Source: Juglans regia
Lineage: Eukaryota > Streptophyta > Magnoliopsida > Fagales > Juglandaceae
Assembly (NCBI RefSeq): GCF_001411555.2
Contig: NC_049901.1
Coordinates: 29,197,555-29,261,554, forward strand
DNA length: 64,000 bases
Direction: 5' to 3'
In this document: in pieces, positions 10,247-22,862 of the stretch
Numbering within the stretch: the stretch's first letter is position 1
Layout: each line of letters begins with the position of its first letter
Made by a program: the position numbers and the translations under genes
Notes under the pieces: generated by a model
What the model was told of the DNA's origin: nothing
What the model saw: the letters and a program-made list of their open reading frames with translations, nothing else
Databases searched by the model: none

Positions 10247-12938
10247 TGTAACACCCGGGCTAAGCACCAAGCCCTTTTCTTTATTTAGGAGTTTATAGGT
10301 ACAAAAAGCCCATTTGAGATTTTGAGTAAATGTTTTGGAATAAACTACGGGCCTAATATTTTTATTTTGGAAGAATATGATTTTATATCATTGGATTTGA
10401 TAATTAGGGTAAAAATCTTCTTATGGGCCGAGAAAATTTTTCGACAAGTTGGATTATTTTTAGAAGTGGAGTCGAGGCCCAAAACTCAAGAAAAAACCCC
10501 ATTTATTAATTTCTTATGCCACCCAAAATGTGAGCCCAAATATTTAAAATGGGCCCTACCTGATCACCCCAAAACCAAGCTCGTGAGAACCAACCAACAT
10601 TCAATTAGCTTTTTTTAACTCCCCCACCTCGCACGACTCCTGTACCCCATGCACGTACGTCTCTCCTTCCCTCAATCCCTCTAGGGTTTGTTTTTTGTTT
10701 TTCGTTCGCCTATATATACTTACCTAATCCTTCGTGCATTAAGAAAATCCAAGAGTAGGGTTGCCGTCTCCTTCCTTCATCCTCCATCGTACAAAGCAGA
10801 AACCTCTCAAGAGTCAAACTGTTGCCTCGGAAGGCAACTCCCCCAAGATGAAGCCACCACCCTTCACAACCGCCATGTAGTCACCGTCGTTGTCTCTACA
10901 CAACCCAACCCCATGAAGATCACCAATGGAAGCAACCTCCACAGTTATTGTGACAGTTTCTCCTCCATGGAAACTCCTTGAGCCATGCACACAACCACCC
11001 TCTCAACCCCTTCACATCATAGCCATCAACCATGGTGGGAAACAAGTACCCCCACTACCCAGCCCCTCAAGAAACTGCTACAACCTTGTCCCCTGCCATA
11101 AATGGCAATGCTGCCCTCATCTTGCTGCACAATTCCGAATGGAAACCAACATGCTGAGGTGCGCAAGATAGAAACTGCAATCCCTCAGCGTAAACCTTGG
11201 CCCTACACCACCACGCTGTCACCGTGAGATGCCTCTACAAACCACTAACCACCATGGTTAACACCCAAAGAAAACCACGCCTGTTTTCCATACTCAAAAC
11301 AGAGCAACAAGCATGGGCATGATACTCCACTCGAGCACCACGCAGCCAACCTCCTCTATTCAACCACCACGCAGCCACCATGATACTCCCAATGCACGAC
11401 CACCCAGAACAACCATGTGCAACCTGGTGCCTCCGTGAGCCACCATCATGCGATATCTCCACCCCTCTCGGTAACGCAACTCTCCCTTTTTCTACATGAT
11501 TCTCTCTCTTCCTCATGGTGCACTACTATCGTGCTCCATCACAGACCTCAACTTAGCCACTAGTGAGCCCCTCGCTACCTCCATCACATGTCGCCGCTGC
11601 CAGCCATGTCAGCATAGACATCCACCTAGGCCATCGCTACACATAGCTCTCGGTGATGATTTATATTTGTTCATCATTGTTGAGGGAAATTTCTGAAAAG
11701 CTAAGAAGTCCAAGTAAGCGGGGTTCTTATACTAAACTTTGTATAAAAATCAAATAGACTGAGGTTGATTTTTAGAAAATATGCATGCTTTGTTATGAAA
11801 AGAAATTGAAACAACCTCAGTTATTTGTTTTGTATTACTCATGAAATTCTGTATAAGAATAAAGTATCTTCTGGCATAACTAGTGTAGACATAAACTTAT
11901 TTTTGGCATTCTGTTACTGAACTAAAAAAAGGAGCAAAGATGAAATTTGATCATTTTTGCATGTGAAGTGAAGATGTTCTTAATCTATTTTAGAAAATTT
12001 GAAGTGATCTAAATTTATTTTAGTACTCTGTTTTGATATGATGTGGTATTTGAAAAAACCTTTATCATGACTTTCTGATTCTATTCTGACTATGATTCTA
12101 GTTCTAATATAGTGATTCTGAATCTATTTTGCTATGATCTCGGGCCCTGTCACTAGATACAATAGTGACCTCAGGCCCTATCACGGATATAATAGTGACA
12201 TCTGACCCTATCACCGGATATAATAGTGATCTATGGCCCTACTACTGATATAATAGTGATTTCTGTTCTGAGTGCAATCACTTTGGTAATTTGGTGATTT
12301 ATGTTCTGTTTGGCTTTCTACAAAATGCACAACCCTACCAAAGGGGGTTAAACATAGTCTCTATTCTTATATCACATGATAAGATGGAAATGTTCAGTCA
12401 TGTTGAGCCAAATGGGTCTCTGAATATGAAAAGTTGGTTTTTGATTATGAACAATTTGAAGTATCGCTTTGATTTTCTGATAATATGTATTTTTTGAAAT
12501 TGCATATTGAAATTGAAATGTTTTGTTTATGCATTTTGAACTCTGTGAAAAAGCTTATGTTTACATACTAGCATATGTTATCTACTTACTAAGTTGTTGA
12601 TAGTTCACCCTTTATCTCCACAATATTTTTCAATTGAAGTGAATGCTTAGACTGAGGATCGAGAATAGAAAACGGGTACAAGATTGCTAAGTGTAGGGAA
12701 TAAGTACAGAGGTTATTGAAATGTTATTATTTTGTAGATTGATTGATTGTATTGACTAGATTTATTGGGATGTTGACAATTATATTAAGCCTTGAGTTGT
12801 CATATTTATGGTTATGGAGTTTTTTAAAATGGATAAGGATATGTTTATGGAGTCTTTGGAATATTTGTTTGTATTGTGAAAAAGGATTTAGGCGATAGGA
12901 AGTAACTCTCTGACGCCATCTCGGATCAGGGCATCACA
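10247..12938 (+). mobile_element. 3' LTR of second gypsy element, 2.69 kb
   Basis: It begins TGTAACACCCGGG right after the polypurine tract and ends about GGGCATCACA. The 3' half (from about 11690, AGCTAAGAAGTCCAAGTAAG) matches the 3' halves of the LTRs at 17983-20602, 33426-35768, 52194-56472 and 57837-63290, including the GTTGATAGTTCACCC block. The 5' half is CA-rich and yields only shadow open frames. The left side is the element interior, so no target duplication is testable. Confidence 0.8.
12141..12263 (+). repeat. Tandem repeat in LTR, about 31 bp x 4
   Basis: The unit GGCCCTATCACYGGATATAATAGTGAYCT repeats four times with drift. It sits where the related LTRs carry a 61-bp tandem unit (19703, 36524, reversed at 33909), and looks like a shortened form of the same internal array. 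Confidence 0.7.
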
Positions 12939-13720
12939 ACTGCATCACAACTGCACAACAACCCCATCACTTCACACTAGTTAAAGCCACATCATAACTA
13001 CTCCGTTCACAATCCGTAATTCACTACACAACACACTTCACAAATCAGAATTATCAACAACAAAGCACCATTCACAACACCAGCTAAGCTTCACAAACAT
13101 AATCAATTATCGAGGGAAAGATATAGGAATTGTACCATAATTCGGGGGCTGAGATTGTTGCATCGCTTGCTGTCTGGCAAGGTCTCGCGATGGCAGCTAC
13201 GTACTTGCAATGAGGGGCTGGGTTGGGGCTTGGTGGTCACTGTCGTAACCTTAAAACAACTGTTGTTTCATGGCTGGGCAGCGAGCCGTGTGTGGAGGGG
13301 CTACGCGGTGGCAAGGGCTGGGGGTTTGTCTCTAGAACTAGTGTTGATGTGGGAGATGGTGGCAAGGTCCTTTGGCCGTGGGTTGGGAGAAACCAAGAGG
13401 GGTGAGATTTGGGAAGGAGGAGAGCTGGGTGTGTGGTAGCATGGGGGTGCGACGGGGCTTGGCTTCTAGGGATATCTCCACGACGGCGGCTCGAGAAGAT
13501 GCGGCGGCGCACGGAGGTAGGAAGGGGCGAAACCGAAAGAAACAACGGGAGTGTTGTTGGGCTAGCGTTGGCTGTTTGGCCGTGAGGGGGAGAGGGGTGG
13601 TCGCAGTGGTAGGGTATGGTGGCTCCTTGTGGTACGGCTCCGTTGGTGACATTTAGGATGGCGACAGCAACTTGCGTAGTGGAGGGCAAGGGAGATCAAG
13701 AGGGAGAGAGAGCAATGGGG
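12939..13720 (-). other. Degenerate LTR-like sequence, no gene
   Basis: A CA-rich stretch is followed by GC-rich sequence with GA-rich ends, similar in composition to the promoter/leader part of the gypsy LTRs read on the minus strand. The overlapping proline-rich open frames (for example minus 13237-13689) lack domain features. It ends at the insertion of the LTR at 13721. Confidence 0.4.
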
Positions 13721-14199
13721 TGTTAGAATCCTCTTGTATACGTTGTTGTAATAAGACGATAAGGGAAATGTAAGATTGCTGCTGCTATGTAAATGTTATT
13801 GTCATTGCTGTTGTAATGAGGAATATGGTTGAGATGAATTGCTATAGCTGCTATAATGGAACAGGGGGCACACAAGGTATTTGATAAAATTGTTACAAGA
13901 AAATATATTGCTACGAGAGTACTTCAAGAGCTCCCAAACCTCCTTACAGATTTCCTCAATAAAATTCGAGATGATCTCCACTCCTCACTCAACGTACATA
14001 AAAGGAATGTAGTCATAACAAACTCCTCTAATGACAATGCAACACGTGGAAAGTAAAGTAACAGAAAGCAACATTTTAACTGAAGGAAATAAGCATGAAA
14101 CGACAAGTGATTAATGGTAAAATGGTCTCCAAATGGCTGGTAGCTTCTGCCCTCCTTACTAATTTCCCAAACGGTGCATTTCGCATCAGGTTCCTAACA
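13721..14199 (-). mobile_element. LTR (479 bp) of gene-capturing retroelement
   Basis: Read on the minus strand it begins TGTTAGGAACC (at 14199) and ends GGATTCTAACA (at 13721), with matched TGTTAG...CTAACA termini. A polypurine tract lies immediately upstream at 14200-14220, so this is the 3' LTR of a minus-strand element whose interior lies to the right. A partner 5' LTR is not found before unrelated copia sequence begins near 16385. Confidence 0.72.
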
Positions 14200-14220
14200 A
14201 TCTCCTCTCCTTAAAGAACC
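14200..14220 (-). other. Polypurine tract of the gene-capturing element
   Basis: On the minus strand the sequence is TTCTTTAAGGAGAGGAGAT, abutting the LTR start TGTTAGG. A CCTTGAGGACAAGG block just before it is a frequent pre-tract motif in plant LTR elements. Confidence 0.65.
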
Positions 14221-14239
14221 TTGTCCTCAAGGTATGTGA

Positions 14240-15105
<866 letters not shown>

Positions 15106-15482
15106 TTCAATTAAAATTGCAGAATCCAGAGGTTTCTCCTTCAATCCATGGGTGACATAACACTTCTTGGGCAGAGATTCTTTTTGTTGGGTACCTCTCA
15201 AGCATCCTTCTCTTCAAATCTTCTGCACTTCCTGAAATGCTAGGCCATGGTGTAGGTCCAAAGTCTAATTTTCCTTGTAAAACTTGTCTACAGAATCCTG
15301 TTTCAGTTTCTGCCCATAAACGTGTTTTAGTTTCAACCCAAAAATGTGGAACTCCACTTAGTAAGATGTAAAGGATAACACCAGCACCCCATACCCCTAC
15401 TTCAGGTCCATAATGCCTTTTCAAAATCTCAAGTGCAACATAATAGGGACTTCCAACTTCATCATGAAAAGCTTCGCCCTTA
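15106..15482 (-). pseudogene. Calcium-dependent protein kinase (CDPK) fragment
   Basis: The minus strand encodes the C-terminal half of a CDPK kinase domain. The order is [19 protein letters not shown] (activation loop to P+1), [21 protein letters not shown] (subdomain IX; canonical [13 protein letters not shown] with D changed to G), [41 protein letters not shown], then after a frameshift KPLDSAIL from the start of the autoinhibitory junction. A tandem duplication of about 24 bp inside ([14 protein letters not shown]) is not in the family. The ATP site, catalytic HRD/DFG region and calmodulin-like EF hands are absent. It is intronless over about 370 bp and cannot be an active kinase. Confidence 0.87.
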
Positions 15483-15735
15483 CCATTCTCAGCACTCTCA
15501 ACCAACAACCCCAAGTTTGAACAAAGGTTTGCACTCATTTGCAAAATTTCACAAGCAGGAGGGATTTGGAATTTAATAGAAATGTGTTGGCTCTTAACGG
15601 CAACTATAAAGAGGGGATACAATTTTGATGGCAAGGGTGGTTTATAAAACCCATTTAACATTGGACCAGGTTTTGGCTCAATAGTATGAGAAACTTCCAT
15701 AGTAGTGCACCAGCCTTGCATGGATTATAACCCAA
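15483..15735 (-). pseudogene. Unidentified segment between kinase and ATPase fragments
   Basis: The minus-strand frame is open: [16 protein letters not shown], then [35 protein letters not shown] and [14 protein letters not shown]. It runs straight into the CDPK fragment. I cannot assign it to a family. It may be a fourth captured gene or element-specific sequence. Confidence 0.4.
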
Positions 15736-16005
15736 TTTTGTCACTACTGAGAGCGTCCATGCCTGCCATTTCCTCAATGGTAGTCACTCTCTTTATAATA
15801 TCATCCTGTTGGGAGAACTTGCGGAAGCCAACATCCATCGTGATAGAAAAAATAATATGGATGGCAATCAGAATTCCCACGATCAAGAGAACTAGCAAAT
15901 TTCCAATTCCATATGTATAAGTGCGATCATGTATTTGGTGGAAGACTATAACCTCAACAATAATCCCGATAGCAACCAAACAAATACAGAAATTACCACT
16001 TCTAA
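15736..16005 (-). pseudogene. Plasma-membrane H+-ATPase (P-type) fragment
   Basis: About 90 residues match a P3A proton pump from the fourth transmembrane region to the phosphorylation site. Blocks: GNFCICLVAIGIIVE (membrane helix), GIGNLLVLLIVGILIA (core of TM4, where the family has a PIAMP-like motif, here degraded), ITKR-like IIKRVTTIEEMAGMD, and the P-type signature, which appears as SSDKIG instead of CSDKTGTLT. The phosphorylated Asp is still visible but the motif is broken, and a stop follows. These pumps energise the plasma membrane. This piece lacks all other domains and is intronless. Confidence 0.87.
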
Positions 16006-16024
16006 TGGGCATTTTCACAAACAA

Positions 16025-16363
16025 CTGAGGCCCAAGTATAAGTACGTAGGTTGGAGAAAGTGTTCTTGATCAATGTGATCCAACCCACTTTAGACAAATA
16101 AAGACGGTTACATCCGTCCAATTTCCTTTTAATTTTCTCAATGATGCCATCCCAAATTGACTTTGCTTTATATATTGCTGCTAAGGGAAGACCCAAATAC
16201 TTCATAGGCAAAGATGCCATCCTACAGCTGAGAATATGCACAAATAACCCAACATCTTCCTCATCTCCCACTTAGCCCTGACACAGCCTCAAAGCATAGA
16301 GACATTTTAAATGGCATAAGTGCTCTGAGTTATCCTCATGGAAAAATTAGTGTGTCATCCACA
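16025..16363 (-). pseudogene. LINE (non-LTR) reverse transcriptase fragment
   Basis: The minus strand starts with a catalytic-box sequence FVDDTLIF (family FADDTLIF), followed by the C-terminal RT/thumb blocks MASLPMKYLGLPLAA, KSIWDGIIEKIKRKL, RLYLSKVGWITLIK and NTFSNLRTYT. A stop and small deletion break it near 16260. It joins the H+-ATPase fragment with no gap. A run of 19 or so A on the + strand (16362-16380) precedes it. Whether it was carried in with the neighbouring gene pieces or is an older insertion is unresolved. Confidence 0.8.
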
Positions 16364-16384
16364 AAAAAAAAAAAAAAAAAGACG

Positions 16385-16679
16385 AGACACGAGTAGCTTG
16401 AAGGAGCTTGCCAGCTTGGATTTGATTCTAAAGACCCTATGAGATTGTATTGTGGCAATAAAGCTGTGATCAACATTGCTCTTAATCTGGCCCAACATGA
16501 TAGAACCAAGCACATCAAAGTTGATAGACACTATCAAGGAGAAGTTGCGTTCTGAGATGATCTTTACACCTTATTTGAAAATATGAGAACAACTTGCAGA
16601 TATCTTAACACTAGGAGTGTCTAGTAATGTCTTTTACATAGCTTTTTGCAAGCTCTGCATGGGAGATATCTTCATCTAA
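16385..16679 (+). pseudogene. Ty1/copia RNase H C-terminal fragment
   Basis: The + strand encodes the end of copia pol: DPMRLYCGNKAVINIALN, AQHDRTKHIKVDRHY (the usual NPVQHDRTKHVEVDRHFI block), LNTR, then after frameshifts KLCMGDIF, the usual KLGMxDI tail, before a stop. Several stops and frameshifts are present. It marks the right-hand border of the minus-strand gene-fragment cluster. Confidence 0.8.
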
Positions 16680-17982
16680 GCTGACTGCTGACTTATTGAA
16701 TTTATTCTATTGTTAATGGCATTTGTGTAAGTATAATGCTTAGGAACAATAATATAAATAAAATGAATTGAAAGACAAGGACCTGTACTCTCTGAAATGT
16801 ATACACACTCACCATTACTACGCATCAATCTCATGCACTCTTAGCCAAAACCAATAATCCTCCAAATGTGCAAGTGATCCATCACTACCATTTCCATCAT
16901 CTGGACCTATATCCTCGAAGTCAACAAGAATCATTTCCTAAATTCGCAGCATCTATTATCCATAAAATTGATATGGATTAAATCCTCAACCTATCACTGA
17001 AACATCGAGCTAAAAACAATCATTTTCCGAACTAGATCAGCATCTTCAATCCCCAGAAAATACACAAACTAGATCATTACCTTCCATCTCCAAAGAAATT
17101 CTCTCCTGAAAAAAATTCTCATATCAGTAACTCAACTCTCATCAATCCTATTTTAATTCAGCACTTAAACTCTGCAATTCTAAAACTTTAAACCAAATAA
17201 AAAACCATTTTCCAAAATCTTCAATATCAATGACCTTAAATCTAAAACATTCACCTTATAAAACTTGTAAATTCCAAAACCCCAAATGTTATCAAATTGC
17301 TTATCAAGGTCGGCAAGATCGAAAACTTCTAATCTAAGTAATCCCTCAAATGTTTGTTGAACCTACCAGCTTAAATCCCATAAACTTATTTCCTAAAAAC
17401 TATGGGGCCTCAAACCTTAGATGAACTCCTCATAAATCTAACGTTGAAGTTCGTTGAACTTACAACCTCCTACTCCAAAGACTCATTACATAAATTCAAC
17501 GGAATCTAAGACCTTAATTATCCCAAGCAATTTAAAACTATTCCCCTCCTTAGCAGCAACTTGAGTACCTAATCCAAAGAGTTCACCCAGACCATGACGT
17601 TCGAGCTTCGATATTAAAACAAACCAATCACCAAGAATTTAGGCCTACTACACCAAATGTTCAAGTCTAATAAAGGCATTCACAATTGTACCATCTTCCT
17701 GCCATAGCACAACCCTTAACTAGCCTTTCAAGTCCAAACTAAACAAAACAAAACAAAATAAAATAAAATTCCATAAATAAAATAACATACGACAAAATGA
17801 ATAAAACCAATGAAGTAGTTTACAATAAAATAATTAAAACAATAAAATAACTTACCATAAAATAAAGCAATAAAATACATAACAAACAAATAGTATACAA
17901 TAAACTAATTAAAACCAATAAAAACCAAATACTTTAAATTAAATAATTTCAAATCACAACTTTAAAACTTTATGGTACTGCA
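16680..17982 (-). other. A-rich non-coding stretch, probably gypsy leader/interior
   Basis: There is no gene. The last part (17740-17982) is made of AATAAAAT-type runs. The stretch joins, across the solo LTR inserted at 17983, to a primer-binding site and 5' LTR on the minus strand. It is therefore probably the untranslated leader side of that element. No gag domain was found. Confidence 0.45.
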
Positions 17983-20602
17983 TGTAATAACCTGGCTTTA
18001 GGCCCAGCCCCTTTGAAGTCAGGACGAAGCCCAGCCCACGAGCAGCAAGTGATGAGTCGAACGGCGTCGTTTTGGTAAGTGTTTTCTTCTCATTTGAATT
18101 TCCTTTCCATCGGTTTCTTCTTCCTTCTTTTCTCTTTCTTTTCTTCCTTCCCAGCTGCCTTGTTTTTCCGAAAACTTCTCCTCTCGCGTGCCTCGCCCCC
18201 ACGTCGTGTGGTTTGTGCGGTTTCCATCACATAAATTACTTCCCGCATCACTTTTGAATCACCCAGACTTTCTTTTATTTTTATTCTTTCTCTTTACACA
18301 AAAATCTGGTTTGGTTGGCGCTGCTGTCTCCATGAGTCTTCAAGCCTTTCGCCGCTGACTTGGTTACACGGCAGTGAGTCTTTTCTTCTTCCATCCATTG
18401 TTTTCTCTGTGCCTCTTAGATGATTTTGTGATTTTTTTTCTTCATTGGGTTTCGGCTTTGTGCAGCTGTTTCGTGGGTCTCAATATTGCCTTCGTTGGAA
18501 CTCTTTCCCTAGAGGTGGATTTATTTTTTTTGTTTTCGGTAACTCATCCGCCCACTCTTTGATATTACTCTTAATTTTATTCATGTAACTTGAGGTTACA
18601 CATGTTGTAAATCTTCTTTATTTTATCCTCTTCCTTCGGTTTGTCAATCACACACACACACACTGCTTGGGTTGGCTTGTGCTTATACGCATAGACCACT
18701 AGTTTCTTTCAGTAGAAGATTTTGTGACTTTTATTTTGGGTTGATGTATTTATTTGTTGGAGCAGTGGAGGGTGTTGGAATTATGGATGTTGAGGAGTAT
18801 AATTTTGGGTGTTTTGTGAGTCGATTTTTGATTTATTATGGAGACTTTTTGGTGTAAAATGATGGGTGTTTTGGAACTAGTTGTATTGAAGTTTTGTGCA
18901 AGTTTTGAATTGTTGAATGATTAGAGTATTGATGCGTGCACTGAAATTGTCTTATTCGAAGGTTGGAAGTGAAGTTTGGGATGGATTATGTTTTAATTAT
19001 TGGAGTTGTTGTGGTTGGTTTTGGAAATAATTATAGTTGGTTGGTGTTAATAGAAAGTGGTGGCTGTTTTGGGGTTTTAAATGCAAATGATTTGAAGAGA
19101 GAGTTGTTCGGGTTTAATTGTTAGATAGTTATGGAGATTTGAAAGGACTGTTTTAATTTATTCCTCAATAAATAGCAGTCTACTAGATTGGTTATTAAAC
19201 GGTGGATATATGTTCTTTTTGTTTAGGTGGTGTTACTATTAGAGTTCCGGCTCAAGGTGTTGATAATACGAAGAAGTTAGGTAAGCGGAGTTCATATACT
19301 AGTTTTGCATAAAATAAATAAAAGGAGGTTGACTTTGAGAATAAATGTGTTTATTTTCTTTTTGAAAGAGATGATCTGAAAACAACCTCAGATGTTTATT
19401 CCTCATATGCATAAATTCTATATAAGAGAAAGTGTTTTTCTATCATGATTGGTGTAGACATGAGCTAGTTTTGTGAACTTTATTTTTGAACTATATAAAA
19501 GAGCGAATATTAAAATCTAGAAGTTTTGTTATGAACAAATGAGAATATTTTGTTTATGTTTATCTCGAATATGTGAAATGATCTGAAGATTTTCAGTGTT
19601 TTGTTTTGGAATGATGTGTCATCTGAAAACCTTGGCATGAAGTTCTGATTCTTTATATGATTGTAATCGGATTTTTGATGAAATCTGTTCTGTTTCTGTT
19701 AAGGCCCAGCCATGGGTATAATGATGGTTTATAACCCTACCACGGGGGTGAAACATGGAATATGGCCCAGCCACAGGTATAATGGTGGTTTATAACCCTA
19801 CCATGGGGGTGAAACATGGAAAATGGCCCAGCCACGGGTATAATGGTGGTTTATAACCCTACCACGGGGGTGAAACATATATATGGCCCAGCCACGGGTA
19901 TAATAGTGGTTTATAATCCTACCACGGGGGTTAAACATGGTATTGTCCCGATGTGATACTAAACGATGATATGATTATAATGTTTCGGTTTAGAAATGCC
20001 AACGGATTTTCTTTTTGGAATAAATTTATTTTTCTGAAAATTTCGCTCTAATATTTTTGTACAAGTTTTGTTTCTGCATTCTGAAAGTAAATATTTTGTT
20101 CGGCTTATCAAATGTTATCGATGCTCATGTTTACATGCTAATATATGCTCTTTGCTTGCTGAGTTGTTGATAACTCACCCCGTTAATCTTCATAATATTT
20201 CAGATGACATCGATGGTTCAGCTGAATATCAGTATTAGAGTCTATGGAGAAGATTAGCAGTGATTTGTTATTGGGTATCTCATGATATTAGTGTTGGTGT
20301 TGGAGGTTAATTATCTTTCTTAAGTTTGCTTCAATGGATTTAGACGATTTATGGAGACTTATGTTAATGTTATATTATTTCTAGTTGTTATTTGAGACAT
20401 GAAGAATAGTTGATTTTATTTGGGATGTTGGATTGATTATTGGATAAATGAGTTTATATGGTTTATTTAATTGAAGTATTTACGTTTGATTTGAGGTTTG
20501 GAAAATATATATTCTTGAATTTGGAAGTACTCTAGCCTTGTTAGAGTTGATTATCAGGTTATATGAGTTAACTCTCCGGACCCTCGGGGACGGGGCGTTA
20601 CA
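17983..20602 (-). mobile_element. Solo LTR, 2.62 kb, with CTGCA target duplication
   Basis: The termini on the + strand are TGTAATAACC and GGGGCGTTACA, flanked by perfect CTGCA copies at 17978-17982 and 20603-20607. No interior remains, so this is a solo LTR. The orientation is uncertain from the ends alone; the shared 3' module (GTAAGCGGAGTTCATATAC through GTTGATAACTCACCCC to the GGCGTTACA end) runs in the same direction as in the + strand LTR at 10247, which would make it + strand. The strand given should be read as provisional. It sits between a minus-strand PBS and its leader, dating it later than that element. Confidence 0.85.
19703..19945 (+). repeat. 61-bp tandem repeat x4 in LTR
   Basis: Units start at 19703, 19764, 19825 and 19885 (GGCCCAGCCAYRGGTATAATG...ACCACGGGGGTGAAACATGG). 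Each carries a degenerate internal inverted motif, CCCTACCACGGGGG. The same array recurs in two other LTRs of the window. Confidence 0.9.
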
Positions 20603-20642
20603 CTGCACCTACAGGACATGTGGTTTTACCCAGAGTCGAACT

Positions 20643-20654
20643 GCTCTGATACCA
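20643..20654 (-). other. Primer-binding site (initiator tRNA-Met type)
   Basis: On the minus strand TGGTATCAGAGC follows the LTR end (..GCCACA) by two bases. It is the common plant tRNA-Met primer complement, and it shows the LTR at 20657-22705 is the 5' LTR of a minus-strand element. Confidence 0.85.
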
Positions 20655-20656
20655 CA

Positions 20657-22705
20657 TGTGGCACCCCCGACCCCCATATAAGGAAATACGAGAATCGAGA
20701 CGCTAGGATGATCACAACATGGTCACGCATCCCAACGATAGTGCCAAGTGTGTGTACATGCAATAGTGTACAATAAAAACGCAGAGGATAATTAAGTCAA
20801 CTAAGTACCAGAGTTTAAACACAATTTAAACAATCCGTAAAAGGTTTAAAAAGTTATACAAACATCCAAATAAATATCTTACAAGTCTCAAATAAAATGA
20901 GTGATACCAAATCATTCCTCGGGCGGAGCCGAATCCCCAGGCTCACCCTCACCTTCATCTGCATCAAAATCTGCGTTACCACAAAATGGTATTGCAGGTA
21001 AGTATAAACCAAACAACCCTCAGAAATAAAAATGCATTAATGCGACCAACATGCATGCATATGATGAATTATGCATTATTTCCAAAGCATCATTTTTTCC
21101 GAAAATGAACATTTTCCAACACACGCCAAAATCCCATTTGACACAAAAATCCAACACACTATTTTCTCAAAAAATAGTCCATTAATCCATTATTACCATA
21201 TGCACTATGATCTCTCTTAGGGACCATCCGCACGTCCTGGCTTCGTAGCGATGCTCAGTTCTGCGCCCAGCGCGTACGCGGCCAGACATCCTCTAGTCCC
21301 CGCCAGCAGAAGGACCACGGAGTCGGCACGAGACCATCCAGGGGACGTCACTCAGTATATTACGCTCCCGAGTGACCAGAAGAGCTCCATCGAGACAATG
21401 CCCCATCTCGGCTTGGGGTCGTGATACACATGCACCCAATAAATCATTACACATGAAAGCCCAGTTTTCAATAAATACATGAACATGAATGCAATACACG
21501 AAAAACCCAGTTTTCCTTTACAAACATGATCATGCATGAAATCATGAAATGTACATGTACCGACACTAATCAACAACCATCAATAACCAACCCAAACAAA
21601 TCATCCAACTAAACAACTTCATTCACCAATCCATCCGACTCTCGTACTCCTCAGACTCAGTCCGGCAAAACCAATCAGATCACAGTGAAATGAGTTAGTG
21701 CAAAAATACATTTAAATCACGAAAGTTATTTGGAGAAATACTTACAGTGCTATATAATAATTTCTGGAGGATCACGAAGGTGCAAGAAGTGGCAATGCAG
21801 CTACAGAATAGTGCCAAATGCACTGTGGCCGTGGGTTTCAAAGACTCACTTTTGAACGGGTGCAAAAGAAGACCCGAGATTGATAGGGTAGGGCCTAGGG
21901 ATGTCGGTGAAGCTAGTGGTGGTGGTGGTTGGCCGTGGGTGGCCACGTGGGCGGCGGTTGAAGACCAAAAAGCCCAAAACGGAGATGTTGATGAATGTGC
22001 TTCACCAGTGACGGATCGGAGGTGGGGTTGGGTCCATTGGGTTGCTAGGAGGTGGAGGATGAAGTGGTGAAGAAATGGTGGCTGGTGGGGGCTCGACGGC
22101 GGCGCGCGAGCACAAAGAACGCCGCGGCTTGGAGTAGTTCGTGGTGGCTAACGGTGGTGCGAGAGGGGCTGGAAATGGAGGGGTGGGGTCGCCGGCCGGT
22201 GGGGGAGCTAAAGGGAGGGGCGGTGTCAGTCACCGACGGCGGGCTGGGGGAGAGGTGATCGACGCACGGGAGAGAAGGGAGAGAGCGTCGCGCGCGGGAG
22301 AAGCGAGGGGAGAAAGAAAAAAGAAAGAAAGGAAAAGAAGAAAAAGAAAAGAGGAAAGAGAAAATGTAGGGAAAGAAATGAGGTTCAATCCTCAAATCTT
22401 TGGTCACAAAAATAATCCAACGGAAACGATTTTAAAACAGTAAGTTAAATAAAATAATTCAAATGCAGTGATTAAAATGAAAATAAATAATTAAACCCAA
22501 CAATAAGTTAATTTAATTTGAGAAGAAATTTAAACGCATAACAATAATTAATTTAGAGAAAGCACTTCAAAAATAATTTTCGTAGACTAAAAATCATAAA
22601 AATAACCCAACTAAAAATCCAACAATTTTAAAACAAGAGAATAAATTTTTGAATCAACAAAAATAATTCTTTCATTAAAAATACTCTAAAATACGGGGTG
22701 TTACA
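20657..22705 (-). mobile_element. 5' LTR of a minus-strand gypsy element (family 1)
   Basis: Read on the minus strand it begins TGTAACACCCCGTATTTTAG (22705) and ends GGGGGTGCCACA (20657). It is colinear with the LTR at 505-2732 except for small gaps and the duplication found only in that copy. Its primer-binding site follows directly, and the interior was then split by the solo LTR at 17983. No 3' LTR partner is seen. Confidence 0.88.
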
Positions 22706-22817
22706 TCGGCGGAGCACTGGAAGAGAGAGAGTGAGAGAGAAAAACAAGGTGAGAAAGGGACAAAGTCATGATATAAAGAGTGACACATGGCGTGTGCACG
22801 AAGGTGTTACCGAGAGA

Positions 22818-22862
<45 letters not shown>

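Noticed and set aside
13155..13689. Open frames of 94-150 codons on both strands
   Set aside because: GC-rich LTR-like DNA with no conserved motifs; frames overlap on opposite strands.
20612..20656. A tRNA gene near TGGTATCAGAGC
   Set aside because: Only the primer-binding complement of a tRNA 3' end is present, next to an LTR; no cloverleaf.
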